Assembly (NCBI GenBank): GCA_011090425.1
Contig: PHGD01000003.1
Span: forward strand, 1 to 64,000
From: Nitrospira sp. LK70
Lineage (GTDB): Bacteria > Nitrospirota > Nitrospiria > Nitrospirales > Nitrospiraceae
DNA length: 64,000 nt
Direction: 5' to 3'
The notes beneath the pieces were generated by a model that ran no database searches, was not told where the DNA came from, and saw nothing but the letters and a program-made list of their open reading frames with translations. Shown piece after piece: positions 9,589 to 17,548 of this stretch. The position numbers were made by a program, and so were the translations under genes. Position 1 is the stretch's first letter, and each line of letters begins with the position of its first letter.

Positions 9589-10400
9589 CACGGCCCTAAG
9601 TGCCCCGTGCGGCCGATCGCTGATCGAGCGGTTGAGGACTTTTTGACACCCCTGGCAATGATCGACGCCCACGCGCGGAATTGATCCAGCACGTCATGGT
9701 GGGTCGTATCCAGACGGATCGGCGTGATGGAGACAAAGCCTTCTTCGATTGCCTCGTGATCAGCATCTTTGCTGCGACTCCAGGATATCCGCTCGCCGGC
9801 AATCCAATAATACTTACGTCCGCGCGGATCGAGCTTCTCGATGATCGGATTATGAAACCGCCTTCGGCTGAGACAGGTAACCCGCACGCCGCTAATTCCG
9901 CGTTGCGGGCGATTTGGGATATTCACGTTCACGAGCGTCTCCTCCGGCAGACCGTGAGCAAGGACAAGGCGGACCACACGTACCGCATAGGTTGCGCCAA
10001 CGGCGAAGCGAAATGTATCCACTCCTTCTTGCGATACCGCCACGGACGGTATTCCAAGGATAGTCCCTTCCATCGCCGCCGACACGGTGCCAGAATACAT
10101 CACATCATCGCCGAGGTTGACCCCTTTGTTGATACCGGACACGACGATCGCGGGCGGTTTGGGCATGACTTTGAGCAGCGCAAGATTCACACAATCCACC
10201 GGCGTTCCATTCACGACATACGTGCGTGGGCTCAGTTCATGGAGCCGCAACGGCTTGTGCAATGTCACGGCGTGAGCCACTGCCGTGCGCTCCCGATCCG
10301 GAGCGACAATCCAAACTTCACCGATCGCAGCAAGCGCCTTCGCCAATGCCGTGATCCCAGGCGAATGGATACCGTCGTCGTTGGTTACGAGGATGCGCAT
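9588..10400 (-). CDS. surE: 5'/3'-nucleotidase SurE
   Basis: Metal-dependent nucleoside monophosphatase linked to stationary-phase survival. The 270-residue protein starts MRILVTNDDGIHSPG, containing the metal-binding NDDG, followed by VAPDRERTAVAHAVTLHKPLR-like sequence, VNGTPVDCVNLAL and VVSGINKGVNLGDDVMYSGTV. These are the classic SurE blocks. An AAGG six bases before the ATG at 10400 makes this start better than the ATG two codons upstream. The tail after residue 250 is longer and more basic than usual. It is coupled to the DedA gene. Confidence 0.96.
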   Translation of the reverse strand: MRILVTNDDGIHSPGITALAKALAAIGEVWIVAPDRERTAVAHAVTLHKPLRLHELSPRTYVVNGTPVDCVNLALLKVMPKPPAIVVSGINKGVNLGDDVMYSGTVSAAMEGTILGIPSVAVSQEGVDTFRFAVGATYAVRVVRLVLAHGLPEETLVNVNIPNRPQRGISGVRVTCLSRRRFHNPIIEKLDPRGRKYYWIAGERISWSRSKDADHEAIEEGFVSITPIRLDTTHHDVLDQFRAWASIIARGVKKSSTARSAIGRTGHLGP

Positions 10401-10509
10401 GATCATCCTTCAACAGAAAGAGCTGCGCGTGGCAGCTCTCTGGATCAAGACCAAGCCGGTGGATACAGCCGCTCAGTCCTGAACCCTCATCACTCAGCAC
10501 TTTAGAGAT

Positions 10510-10586
10510 TGGTCGGGGCGGCGGGATTTGAACCCACGACCACTCGCACCCCAAGCGAGTGCGCTACCGGGCTGCGCTACGCCCCG
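10510..10586 (-). tRNA. tRNA-Pro (anticodon GGG)
   Basis: A minus-strand cloverleaf. The acceptor stem CGGGGCG pairs with CGCCCCG, followed by discriminator A and an encoded CCA. The D-arm is AGCGCAGCCCGGUAGCGCA-like. An anticodon stem on either side of loop UUGGGGU gives anticodon GGG. The T-arm contains GGGUUCGAAUCCC. It sits between surE and merR. An ACTCAGCACT-type spacer repeat lies just beyond its 3' end. Confidence 0.97.
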
Positions 10587-10659
10587 ACACGTTCTTAACT
10601 CTGTAGGTACCCATCCTGGCAGATGAGTAGGCGACTGTCTTCGGTGAACTACCCTTCTC

Positions 10660-11010
10660 TCACAATGAATGGGCGTCGATAATCTTGAGAATCACTTGGA
10701 GATCCCCTCTCAACTTTTTGGCGACCTCCTGCGGACGCAGCCGACGTGAAGCAGCCTGGCCACGACGGGCCCAGTATCGCTTGACGCCCTCAAGGGTATG
10801 CCCCTCCTCATAGAGCATACGCTTGATTTCCAGCACAGTTTCGACATCCCGTTGAATATAGAGGCGTTGGTTCCCTCGACTCTTTTTGGGTTTCAAAAAA
10901 CTGAATTGCGATTCCCAGAAACGAAGGACGTATGCGGGAAGCTTTGTCAATCGACTCACTTCGCCGATTTTATAGAAAACCTTGCTCCCCAGTCTGGGTT
11001 CAGTTCCCAT
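10660..11010 (-). CDS. MerR-family transcriptional regulator
   Basis: A 116-residue protein with an N-terminal winged HTH (FYKIGEVSRLTKLPAYVLRF, then W and the RLYIQRDVETVLEIKRMLYEEG wing) and a short helical tail. No effector-binding cysteine cluster or ligand domain is visible, so it is not a metal sensor of the classic type. The ATG at 11010 has GAGG six bases upstream and is preferred to the GTG at 11022. It follows the ihfA-like gene in the same direction, separated by a repeat element; an IHF gene next to a small MerR is a frequent pairing. Confidence 0.9.
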   Translation of the reverse strand: MGTEPRLGSKVFYKIGEVSRLTKLPAYVLRFWESQFSFLKPKKSRGNQRLYIQRDVETVLEIKRMLYEEGHTLEGVKRYWARRGQAASRRLRPQEVAKKLRGDLQVILKIIDAHSL

Positions 11011-11085
11011 GACCGGCCTCACGGTGCGCCTTGCCGTTTGTCGACGGAGCCGAGCTGCTTGTTGGCCTGTCCGCTTTGTTTACAC

Positions 11086-11252
11086 AGGATGATCAAAAAG
11101 ACCACCCGCAAGGCCGCAGCGAGCGAGAAGCCGCGTCGTGGACTGTCATCACCCGCCCACCCATCACCTGTGTGAACAGGCGTTTGCCCAGGCTGGACGG
11201 TGAGGCTTTGAGCGATACGAGAACGAAGCGGGCGGTTATTTCCAGCATCCTG
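11086..11252. repeat. MITE-like interspersed repeat with imperfect terminal inverted repeats
   Basis: The left end at 11086-11109 (AGGATGATCAAAAAGACCAC...) and the right end at 11228-11251 (ending CCAGCATCCT) are inverted copies that match at about 18 of 24 positions. Between them lie GCAAGGCCGCAGCGAGCGA and GAGGCTTTGAGCGATACGAG, phrases I recall from a repeat common in Nitrospira genomes (memory, not a search). There is no open frame with protein character. The element fills the gap between the ihfA-like stop and the merR leader almost exactly. Confidence 0.65.
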
Positions 11253-11528
11253 CTATGAATTGACGTATTTCTTGAATACCTGGCTCGGACGAAACGTCAC
11301 CACTCGACGGGGGGTAATACCGATTTCTTCTCCAGTTCGAGGATTTCGTCCTTTACGGGCTCCCTTGCTGCGGACAACAAAATTTCCAAACCCCGCGATT
11401 TTGACCGATTCGCCCTTCTGCAAGACGGACTTCAGCAAATTCAGCACGAACTCGACGATGTCAGCTGCTTCATTTTTTGAGATGCCGACTTGCTTGAAAA
11501 TTTCGTCACCGATATCCGCCTTTCTCAT
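11253..11528 (-). CDS. ihfA: Integration host factor alpha / HU-family DNA-bending protein
   Basis: A 91-residue nucleoid protein that binds and bends DNA as a dimer. It shows the family features: helical N-terminus with EAADIVEFVLNLLKSVL, then GESVKIAGFGNFVVRSKGAR, the arm GRNPRTGEEIGITPRRVVTF with the intercalating proline, and a C-terminal helix. The arm and ITPRRVVTFRPS favour IHF-alpha over HU. A G-rich site (GGGGGGTGG) precedes the ATG. The stop directly abuts the repeat at 11086-11252. Confidence 0.9.
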   Translation of the reverse strand: MRKADIGDEIFKQVGISKNEAADIVEFVLNLLKSVLQKGESVKIAGFGNFVVRSKGARKGRNPRTGEEIGITPRRVVTFRPSQVFKKYVNS

Positions 11529-11668
11529 GCCACCCCCCTACGTGACCACTGCAACCCGCCGCGTTTCTGCCTGACGGGCTTCTCTCGCAATGCGATGAGT
11601 TTTGCTTAAGTTACGTGAGGTTATGAGACCTGTCAAGAATTAATTTGGTGAATGTTTGCGAAAATCCT

Positions 11669-13318
11669 CTAACCCTTGGCGAGAAGTTTGTACTCGATAC
11701 TGTCTACGAGTGCCTGCCAGGTCGCTTCGATGATGTTTTCTGAGACCCCCACTGTCCCCCACTTATCTTTGTGGTCTCCTGATTCGATCAGGACGCGTAC
11801 TTTTGATTCGGTCCCCCGATTGGCCGCCAGCACGCGCACCTTATAGTCAAGCAGCTTTACTTCTCGGAGCTGAGGGTAGAATTTTTCCAATGACTTACGC
11901 AGCGCATGGTCAAGTGCATTGACCGGTCCCGCCCCGACAGCCGCCGTATGTTCGATGGCCTCTCCCACCTTGACCATTACCGTCGCCTCAGAAAGAGGAG
12001 CTCCGTTCTCCTGCTTTTTTTCAATGATGACTCGGAATCCGAGCAATTCAAACGAAGGTTGGTGGCTCCCCATCGCCTTCCGCATCAACAGTTCGAACGA
12101 TCCTTCTGCGCCTTCGAATTGATAGCCCTGGTTCTCACGGTCTTTCAGCGTATGTATCAGCTCGTCGACCTTGGAATGGTTCTTGGGAAGCTTGATGCCG
12201 TAGGCTTCAATCTTATCGAGCAGGCTGCTCCGTCCCCCATAGTCGGAGATCAGCATCCGCTGTCGATTACCGACTTTGGTCGGATCGATATGTTCATAGG
12301 TAGCAGAATTCTTCAGCACCGCATGAATATGGACTCCGCCTTTGTGAGCAAACGCAGCATCGCCGACATAGGGCTGATGCTTGTTCGGCATCAGATTTGC
12401 CACCTCAGTGACGAAACTCGAAACAGTTTTCAGATGGCTCAAGCGATCGGCCAAGGCAGGCCGGTTCATCTTCAACTCCAAATTGGGAATGATCGAACAA
12501 AGGTTCGCGTTCCCACATCGCTCGCCGATCCCGTTGATCGTACCCTGTACCTGCATGATGCCGGTCTCGATCGCCATCAGTGAATTGGCCACCGCCATTT
12601 CGCAGTCGTTATGAGCGTGAATTCCGAGCGGAATCGAGCATTCTCGTCGAACCACTCGACAAATCTCTCCGATCTCCCACGGCATCGTTCCACCGTTGGT
12701 GTCACACAGGATCACTCGCTCAGCTCCGGCCTCTACCGCTTTTCTGATGGTGGCGAGCGCATACTCGGGATTCGTCTTGTATCCGTCGAAGAAATGTTCC
12801 GCATCGTAGAACACCCGACGCCCCTTCCCATGGAGGTATGCGATGGAGTCCCCGATCAACTCCAGATTCTTAGCCAGCGAGATCCCGAGGGCATCCGTCA
12901 CATGAAAGGACCAGGTTTTCCCGAACAGAGTGATCGTCTTCGTTTCGGCTCCGAGCAATGCCTGAAGATTGGGGTCCTTGCGGGCTGCATTGCTGGCTTT
13001 CCTCGTAGAACCGAACGCGATGACCTCGGCATGTTTCAGCGGGATCGTCTTAATCATCCGGAAGAACTCGATGTCTTTCGGATTCGCTCCGGGCCAGCCG
13101 CCTTCAATAAAATGAACCCCAAGGCTATCCAACTTTTGCGCGATGAGCACTTTGTCTTCCGCTGAAAAACTGACATCCTCCGCCTGGGCACCATCACGCA
13201 GCGTCGTGTCGTAGATTTCCAACGACGCGGTCTGATCGGCAGACAGCCTTCGCTCAAGAACCGGCTGTTGCTCACTCGAAGCGCGGGAAGCGGCGGATGG
13301 TGAGGTTCTACGAGCCAT
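11669..13318 (-). CDS. cimA: (R)-citramalate synthase
   Basis: Condenses acetyl-CoA with pyruvate for threonine-independent isoleucine synthesis. The 549-residue protein has an HMGL-like TIM barrel with YDTTLRDGAQ (catalytic Arg-Asp), GIHAHNDCEMAVAN with the metal-binding histidines, and GTINGIGERCGNANL. A C-terminal LeuA-type dimerisation/allosteric domain follows (about 420-549). The wording of these motifs matches the CimA group rather than LeuA, but substrate choice is inferred. There is no good ribosome site before 13318, and the first about 30 residues are Ser/Arg-rich and atypical, so the true start may be internal. Confidence 0.9.
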   Translation of the reverse strand: MARRTSPSAASRASSEQQPVLERRLSADQTASLEIYDTTLRDGAQAEDVSFSAEDKVLIAQKLDSLGVHFIEGGWPGANPKDIEFFRMIKTIPLKHAEVIAFGSTRKASNAARKDPNLQALLGAETKTITLFGKTWSFHVTDALGISLAKNLELIGDSIAYLHGKGRRVFYDAEHFFDGYKTNPEYALATIRKAVEAGAERVILCDTNGGTMPWEIGEICRVVRRECSIPLGIHAHNDCEMAVANSLMAIETGIMQVQGTINGIGERCGNANLCSIIPNLELKMNRPALADRLSHLKTVSSFVTEVANLMPNKHQPYVGDAAFAHKGGVHIHAVLKNSATYEHIDPTKVGNRQRMLISDYGGRSSLLDKIEAYGIKLPKNHSKVDELIHTLKDRENQGYQFEGAEGSFELLMRKAMGSHQPSFELLGFRVIIEKKQENGAPLSEATVMVKVGEAIEHTAAVGAGPVNALDHALRKSLEKFYPQLREVKLLDYKVRVLAANRGTESKVRVLIESGDHKDKWGTVGVSENIIEATWQALVDSIEYKLLAKG

Positions 13319-13784
13319 GGGAAGAGAGGGTATCAGGAGCGGGACTCTCCTGTCGAGACGTCAAGATCCGGCAATTCGCGGCAGCCTGGGTCACCAGCGA
13401 TCAGCCGAAATTCGTCGAGACGCCCCCGTGCTTGTGTGCATGGCGCTGTTCATGCTTGTATCGATGAGACCCTTTTATCACTCCTCCTTCCACCACCGAT
13501 TGGATTTGGCGACTGTCCTCCCTCTCCAAATCCCGATTCCTCCGTGGGGCCGTGCAGAATGTACCGCGCAAAGTCTCTCAGGTAAAACTCGTATCCTCTT
13601 ATCTTCTGGTCCTCCCCACTCTAACCGATGGGATTAAAGGGAGCCACACTTCGAATGTATTCCCGAGACTCTTGATCAGGCAGCCGATCCACCTATCCGT
13701 CCCACCCCTCAAATCCATTTTTTCCATAGCATCGACTCACCGGTGATGCAGGCTCCGTCGAGAACGGACATCGACGGTCGCTTG
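13319..13784. other. Long intergenic gap upstream of cimA
   Basis: 466 nt between the cimA start and the end of the Spy-like gene. Short frames exist on both strands, but none has a ribosome site or protein-like composition that I trust. A possible hairpin (CCGTCGAGAACGGACATCGACGG, about 13756-13778) could end transcription of the Spy-like gene; no T-tract follows. I see no convincing attenuator or riboswitch for cimA. Confidence 0.4.
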
Positions 13785-14393
13785 TTACTGTGGATGTTGA
13801 TCCCCTCCACCGGATCCCCCACTCCCATGACCGCTACCACCCTGCCCGCTGCCTCCCATCATTCCACCTCCCATGCCCCCACGACCCATGCCGCCCATCA
13901 TCCCTCCCATTCCACCTCCCTGCCGCGTATCGCTCTTCATTTGCTCGTGATGGGCACGGTCCTTTTCTCGTTGATCAGGAGTCAATAGGGCCATGGCGCT
14001 GCGCTTACTTTTGATCGCCTCGAATAAACAGGCCCCTTCCGCTTTTTTTAGTTGCTCGACTTTCGCCTGAATCGCATTGAGGTCGGCCTGCTCATCTTCC
14101 GCCAGCGCATGGAGTTCAAGTTTTGCCACCTTGACATCGGCTTCCAGCCGAGCTTCGGTTCGTCTGAAATCAAGCTGCAAGGCCTTGAGCTTGTCGATTT
14201 GTTCCGGCGTCAGCCCGATCTCCTTGGCATGTTTCAGCAGATGTTTCAGATAGTGCCCGCTATGGTCATCTTGGGCCTCCTGATCATGACCACCGTGCAT
14301 CATCATTCCCTGGCCTTCGTCCGCAAGGCCCAGGAATGCGACCATCGCGATAATCACCGTCGCTCCCCTTAGCCCAACAATCCGCTTCGTCAT
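13785..14393 (-). CDS. Spy/CpxP-like periplasmic protein with Gly/Met-rich tail
   Basis: A 202-residue exported protein: signal peptide, His/Met-rich start (MMMHGGHD), then a helical hairpin of the Spy type with two LTPxQ motifs (LTPEQIDKLKAL and LTPDQREKDRAHHEQM). The last about 45 residues are almost only Gly, Met, Ser and His. Family members act as periplasmic chaperones or metal-stress sensors; the Met/His content suggests copper or other metal binding (inference). GAGAGG eight bases upstream selects the ATG at 14393. It opens a run of periplasmic haem proteins on the same strand. Confidence 0.8.
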   Translation of the reverse strand: MTKRIVGLRGATVIIAMVAFLGLADEGQGMMMHGGHDQEAQDDHSGHYLKHLLKHAKEIGLTPEQIDKLKALQLDFRRTEARLEADVKVAKLELHALAEDEQADLNAIQAKVEQLKKAEGACLFEAIKSKRSAMALLTPDQREKDRAHHEQMKSDTRQGGGMGGMMGGMGRGGMGGGMMGGSGQGGSGHGSGGSGGGDQHPQ

Positions 14394-14476
14394 AACCATC
14401 ACCTCTCACGTTAGACAATCGGAGATCCTGTATCCGTGGTGTTAGGGCCTGTTCCTAGGCACCCAACACCCTCCAC

Positions 14477-15061
14477 TCACTCAGATACCGGAATCGAAAT
14501 CAGGACGCCTCCCAGCACGTCATTGAGCTTATAGTCATGCTTTGCGCTACGGGGGTCGGCGTTATGACAGGTCACACAACTTGGCGAAACGGCTTGGTCT
14601 GCGTAGACAGCTTGGAAGGATCGACCACCCCCCTCCTTGACGAAGCCCTTGTATGGCTGCTCGGGATGCGCCGTAACTGCCTCGAGTGCTTTCTGTTCAA
14701 ACTCGGTTCGCGGGCCGCTCTGCTTGTTAATCGGATTGAGGCTGATCAACCGGTACCGCACTTTGCTTCCCGTCAGCTCGGCCAAGCTCGATGACTCCTG
14801 AACGAATTGAGCCGGGAGAGGGAGTGCCTTTTCCGAACGCCATTTCTCCGACGATTTGATCGCGCCTCTCTCTCGCATTCGCTCCACGACGTGGACTGTA
14901 TAAAATGTCCTGTCGGCTGCCAGGACTGAATAGATGTAGTCCGTCACGGTTTCCAATGGAACACTGCCGGACGATTCCTTCCCGGCGTTACCCATTCCCC
15001 AACTCCCGAGCACGCAGAGCGTGATGCTCAATCCTGCGACAAACCACATCCTTGCTGACAT
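14477..15061 (-). CDS. DUF3365 (Tll0287-like) c-type haem protein
   Basis: A 194-residue exported protein with an N-terminal signal helix (WFVAGLSITLCVLGSWGMG) and one haem site, CVTCH, near residue 165. A KLNDVLGGVLISIPV end follows, typical of the Tll0287/DUF3365 sensor-like haem domain. It is probably periplasmic and membrane-tethered. A near-perfect AAAGGAGG precedes the ATG. It lacks a kinase or cyclase output domain, so it is a free haem module that could sense redox or gases or carry electrons (inference). Confidence 0.85.
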   Translation of the reverse strand: MSARMWFVAGLSITLCVLGSWGMGNAGKESSGSVPLETVTDYIYSVLAADRTFYTVHVVERMRERGAIKSSEKWRSEKALPLPAQFVQESSSLAELTGSKVRYRLISLNPINKQSGPRTEFEQKALEAVTAHPEQPYKGFVKEGGGRSFQAVYADQAVSPSCVTCHNADPRSAKHDYKLNDVLGGVLISIPVSE

Positions 15062-15274
15062 GCCCCCTCCTTTCGACAGGACTGATGCGGGACGGAAACC
15101 TGTCCCAGATGATGAAGAACGCGCATTCTCCGACCCATATGGGACACCGGTAACCTTCTCCTTGAAATGGACCTTGGCGCTTGCAGTGTGTCTATTTCAA
15201 ATACCGTCAGCTTTCATCCAGATTGGCCGTACTCGTCACGCATGGAATGGATGCTGCGTGTGTCGAGAGCGTCC

Positions 15275-15718
15275 TCAACCCGCGTCATCTTCGATCGACA
15301 CTCCAAGCCCAATCCAGGCCCTTAAGAGATCGTGGCGAGTGATTGAGTACGCCACCTTCCCATTCTTCTTCACCGGCAAACTCAAAAGTCGTTTGTCCTC
15401 CATGATCTTCACCGCATCATCGACACTCGTCTCCTCGGTCACGGCGATGTGCTCCTTCACCATCACATCTCCGGCTGTTAACCGGTTGAGATCCTTTTTG
15501 GCTTCCAGCGCCCGAAGAATATCGAACTCGCTGATGAAGCCGACGAAGACACCTTGTTCGTCGACGATCGGTGCACCGGGCGTATGGGTGGCCAGGAGTT
15601 CAACGGCAACTCCCATCGCATTTTGATCACGACGAAAAACTAGGTCGTTCGTTGCACGTAACTGCCCGACGGTCTTGAACCCTCCCATAGGAACCCCTGG
15701 CCCTGTTAGCGTAGTCAT
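15275..15718 (-). CDS. CBS-domain pair protein
   Basis: A 147-residue cytosolic protein with two CBS motifs: residues about 18-75 (ending FVGFISEFDILRALEA) and about 83-140 (TAGDVMVKEHIAVTEETSVD, ending SITRHDLLRAW). Such Bateman pairs bind adenine nucleotides and act as regulatory subunits. Its start overlaps the stop of the upstream unknown gene by ATGA at 15715-15718. The partner it regulates is unknown. Confidence 0.88.
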   Translation of the reverse strand: MTTLTGPGVPMGGFKTVGQLRATNDLVFRRDQNAMGVAVELLATHTPGAPIVDEQGVFVGFISEFDILRALEAKKDLNRLTAGDVMVKEHIAVTEETSVDDAVKIMEDKRLLSLPVKKNGKVAYSITRHDLLRAWIGLGVSIEDDAG

Positions 15719-16050
15719 TGCGCCTCCTCCTGATTGATGGCTGATAGAGTTGAATCCGTTGTTTGTACGAAAGCCTCCCTCTCCTCTAGTGATTGAGAGC
15801 CGTCCTCCTCAACATTGGATTCAGAAAAGTTGAGTGAGATTCTGATACCGTCAGCTCGTTGCAAGACATGTGCGATAGGTATTGAGTGAAACTGCCGCTT
15901 GAGAGAGCTAACCCAAGCGGTGAGAGACCGATGTGACGCAGGAATACCCAGAACGATATGGTCAGGTGTGGAAAAACGCGACAAAACAGTGTTAAGAGAC
16001 CTTTCGTCAACGTGATGGAGCTTCGTTGAGACCCGGCCAAAGCCTTTCAC
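15715..16050 (-). CDS. Hypothetical protein coupled between a cytochrome c and a CBS protein
   Basis: A 111-residue protein I do not recognise. It is supported as a gene because its GTG start overlaps the cytochrome c stop (GTGA at 16047-16050) and its stop overlaps the CBS start (ATGA). It is soluble, with no signal peptide or cysteine cluster. The core (HIVLGIPASHRSLTAWVSSL, then IPIAHVLQRADGIRISL) looks like an alternating alpha/beta fold, and the C-terminus is acidic. An adaptor or regulatory role alongside the CBS protein is only a guess from position. Confidence 0.6.
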   Translation of the reverse strand: MKGFGRVSTKLHHVDERSLNTVLSRFSTPDHIVLGIPASHRSLTAWVSSLKRQFHSIPIAHVLQRADGIRISLNFSESNVEEDGSQSLEEREAFVQTTDSTLSAINQEEAQ

Positions 16051-16586
16051 TCATCTATGCCGTCTCTTCGGCCTTGATGTCCCCTGCCTTGCATTCCATC
16101 CATGCCCTCGCCCGGTCCCATGCCCCCTCTATGGCCCCTCATGCCCGGTCCATGTCGTCTCCCGGAAAAGGTACGCTCATATTGAATGAGAGCCCAGATC
16201 TCTTCATCGGACAAGACCTGTCCGAACCCGATCATGCCGGTGCCGGGCGAGCCATGTTTGATGACCCAGAAGACTTCTCCTTCCGTGCGATGTCGCCAAA
16301 ATCCGTGGTGCTGAAAATTCCGAGGAGCAGGATTCAGTTTGGCACCGGCAGGTCCTTTGCCGTCTCCGTCCGCTCCATGGCAGGTGAAGCAGGTGCCCTT
16401 GCCGTGGTACAGGGCTTTACCCTGCTCAATGACCTCCGGAGAATTCGACAAGGGGCTCCTGAGAGCCCTTGCTTCGGCCAGCTTATCGGAAGGCACTCTC
16501 GGCTGCATCATGTGCCGCTCTGCTGCAGCGGCGGGGATCGCAAAGACAATCACGACGATCCATAACAGGAACCGACTCGTCTTCAT
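16047..16586 (-). CDS. Monohaem cytochrome c with Gly/Met/His-rich tail
   Basis: A 179-residue exported class I cytochrome c: signal peptide (FLLWIVVIVFAIPAAAA), haem site CFTCH at about residue 66, and a distal Met in GSPGTGMIGFG. The last about 40 residues (RRHGPGMRGHRGGMGPGEGM...) form a Gly/Met/His-rich extension that could bind metal. The ATG at 16586 has GGAGG nine bases upstream. The haem domain resembles the last domain of the tetrahaem protein at 17549-18958 (shared GTGM and PAPRNF / PPPRNF motifs). Confidence 0.9.
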   Translation of the reverse strand: MKTSRFLLWIVVIVFAIPAAAAERHMMQPRVPSDKLAEARALRSPLSNSPEVIEQGKALYHGKGTCFTCHGADGDGKGPAGAKLNPAPRNFQHHGFWRHRTEGEVFWVIKHGSPGTGMIGFGQVLSDEEIWALIQYERTFSGRRHGPGMRGHRGGMGPGEGMDGMQGRGHQGRRDGIDE

Positions 16587-16614
16587 CACCCTGTTCCTCC
16601 ATCCATTTCAACAA

Positions 16615-16974
16615 TCAGAACATCACGTTCCGATCACGCTCGGCGACGGCTTTGATGTAATCAGGCATGCCTTTGATGGAAGCGCCTGCCACCAGATCTC
16701 CTCCGCCGATTTGCCTGGCCACAGCACAGGCCCCGCACACCCAAATCGCCACACCAGACGCCTGGATAGCGGCGAGTAGTTCTTTCAACGGAGTCAGGTT
16801 CACACCGATCACATGATCAGCGGCACCTTTCCGTCCCAACGTCACGGCTTCATTCCACAGCCACAGCACCACATCATGTCCTTGTTCCTTGGCGGTCTTG
16901 GCGGCCATGAACGGCAAGGTCGCCATCGTGGGATCGTCGGTTCCTCGGCTGCCGGAAATGATGAAAGTCGCCAT
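16615..16974 (-). CDS. DsrE-family protein
   Basis: A 119-residue soluble protein with the DsrE/DsrF fold: FIISGSRGTDDPTMATLPFM at the N-terminus, then a VVLWLWNEAVTLGRKGAAD strand-helix and VAIWVCGACAVARQIG. Two cysteines (VCGAC) lie at the position where DsrE relatives carry a sulfur-transfer Cys. Known relatives are sulfur carriers or of unknown role. AAAGGAG precedes the ATG. Its place among cytochromes and OsmC proteins suggests redox or sulfur handling (inference). Confidence 0.85.
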   Translation of the reverse strand: MATFIISGSRGTDDPTMATLPFMAAKTAKEQGHDVVLWLWNEAVTLGRKGAADHVIGVNLTPLKELLAAIQASGVAIWVCGACAVARQIGGGDLVAGASIKGMPDYIKAVAERDRNVMF

Positions 16975-17003
16975 CGTCTAGTACTCCTTTCCTCTCTGGA
17001 CTG

Positions 17004-17412
17004 TCATGGTTTGAGTGACGCTATTGTTGCCAGTGACGGCACGAAGAATGTCGCGCCTGTGACGGCCCGGCTGAATTCCATTAATCGATCGTGGTTCCCA
17101 TCGTCCGCCGTTCCCATCATGCGAGCCAGCATCAGGTCGACAATGTCGAGAGCCTTCGTGTAGGCGACGAAGTAAAGCCCCGCTTCACGGACGGTTCCCT
17201 GGTGAGAGCCGATCCCAGAGATCGGAGCCGATACCAAACGTGCAGAAGAGTCCGGCCCTCTTCTCACGAATTGCGAGCGCCTTAGCTGTCGGGAGAATAT
17301 CCCGTATTGCCTTGATCCATGCCGAACGTGCGGCACCCTGGTCGGTTGTAAACGTGAGAAAATAGGCATGAAGGCTCCCTGCTGCAAGGACGCCAGGTTG
17401 CGGTGTCGACAT
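17004..17412 (-). pseudogene. DyP-type peroxidase remnant with internal deletion and frameshift
   Basis: Two short overlapping frames make up the two ends of one DyP-type peroxidase. From the ATG at 17412 (AGGAG upstream) the first frame gives MSTPQPGVLAAGSLHAYFLTF and runs to FGIGSDLWDRL, the family N-terminus. Near 17190-17215 the similarity jumps to another frame: REAGLYFVAYTKALDIVDLM, ending FSRAVTGATFFVPSLATI, the family C-terminus. About 150-200 central residues are missing, including the GxxDG motif and the haem-ligand His. The product cannot be an active peroxidase. Confidence 0.85.
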
Positions 17413-17548
17413 GATTCTCTCCTGATGTAAGCTGTCATCAGTCACCCTTAAGCGCGAAAAGCGAGAGAGGCGGGACGGAGGCGACTCCAACAGATGACCC
17501 TTCGAGCCAGTTCCGCTTGTCTCGCAGGTCTCGCCCCTCTCGCACGTA

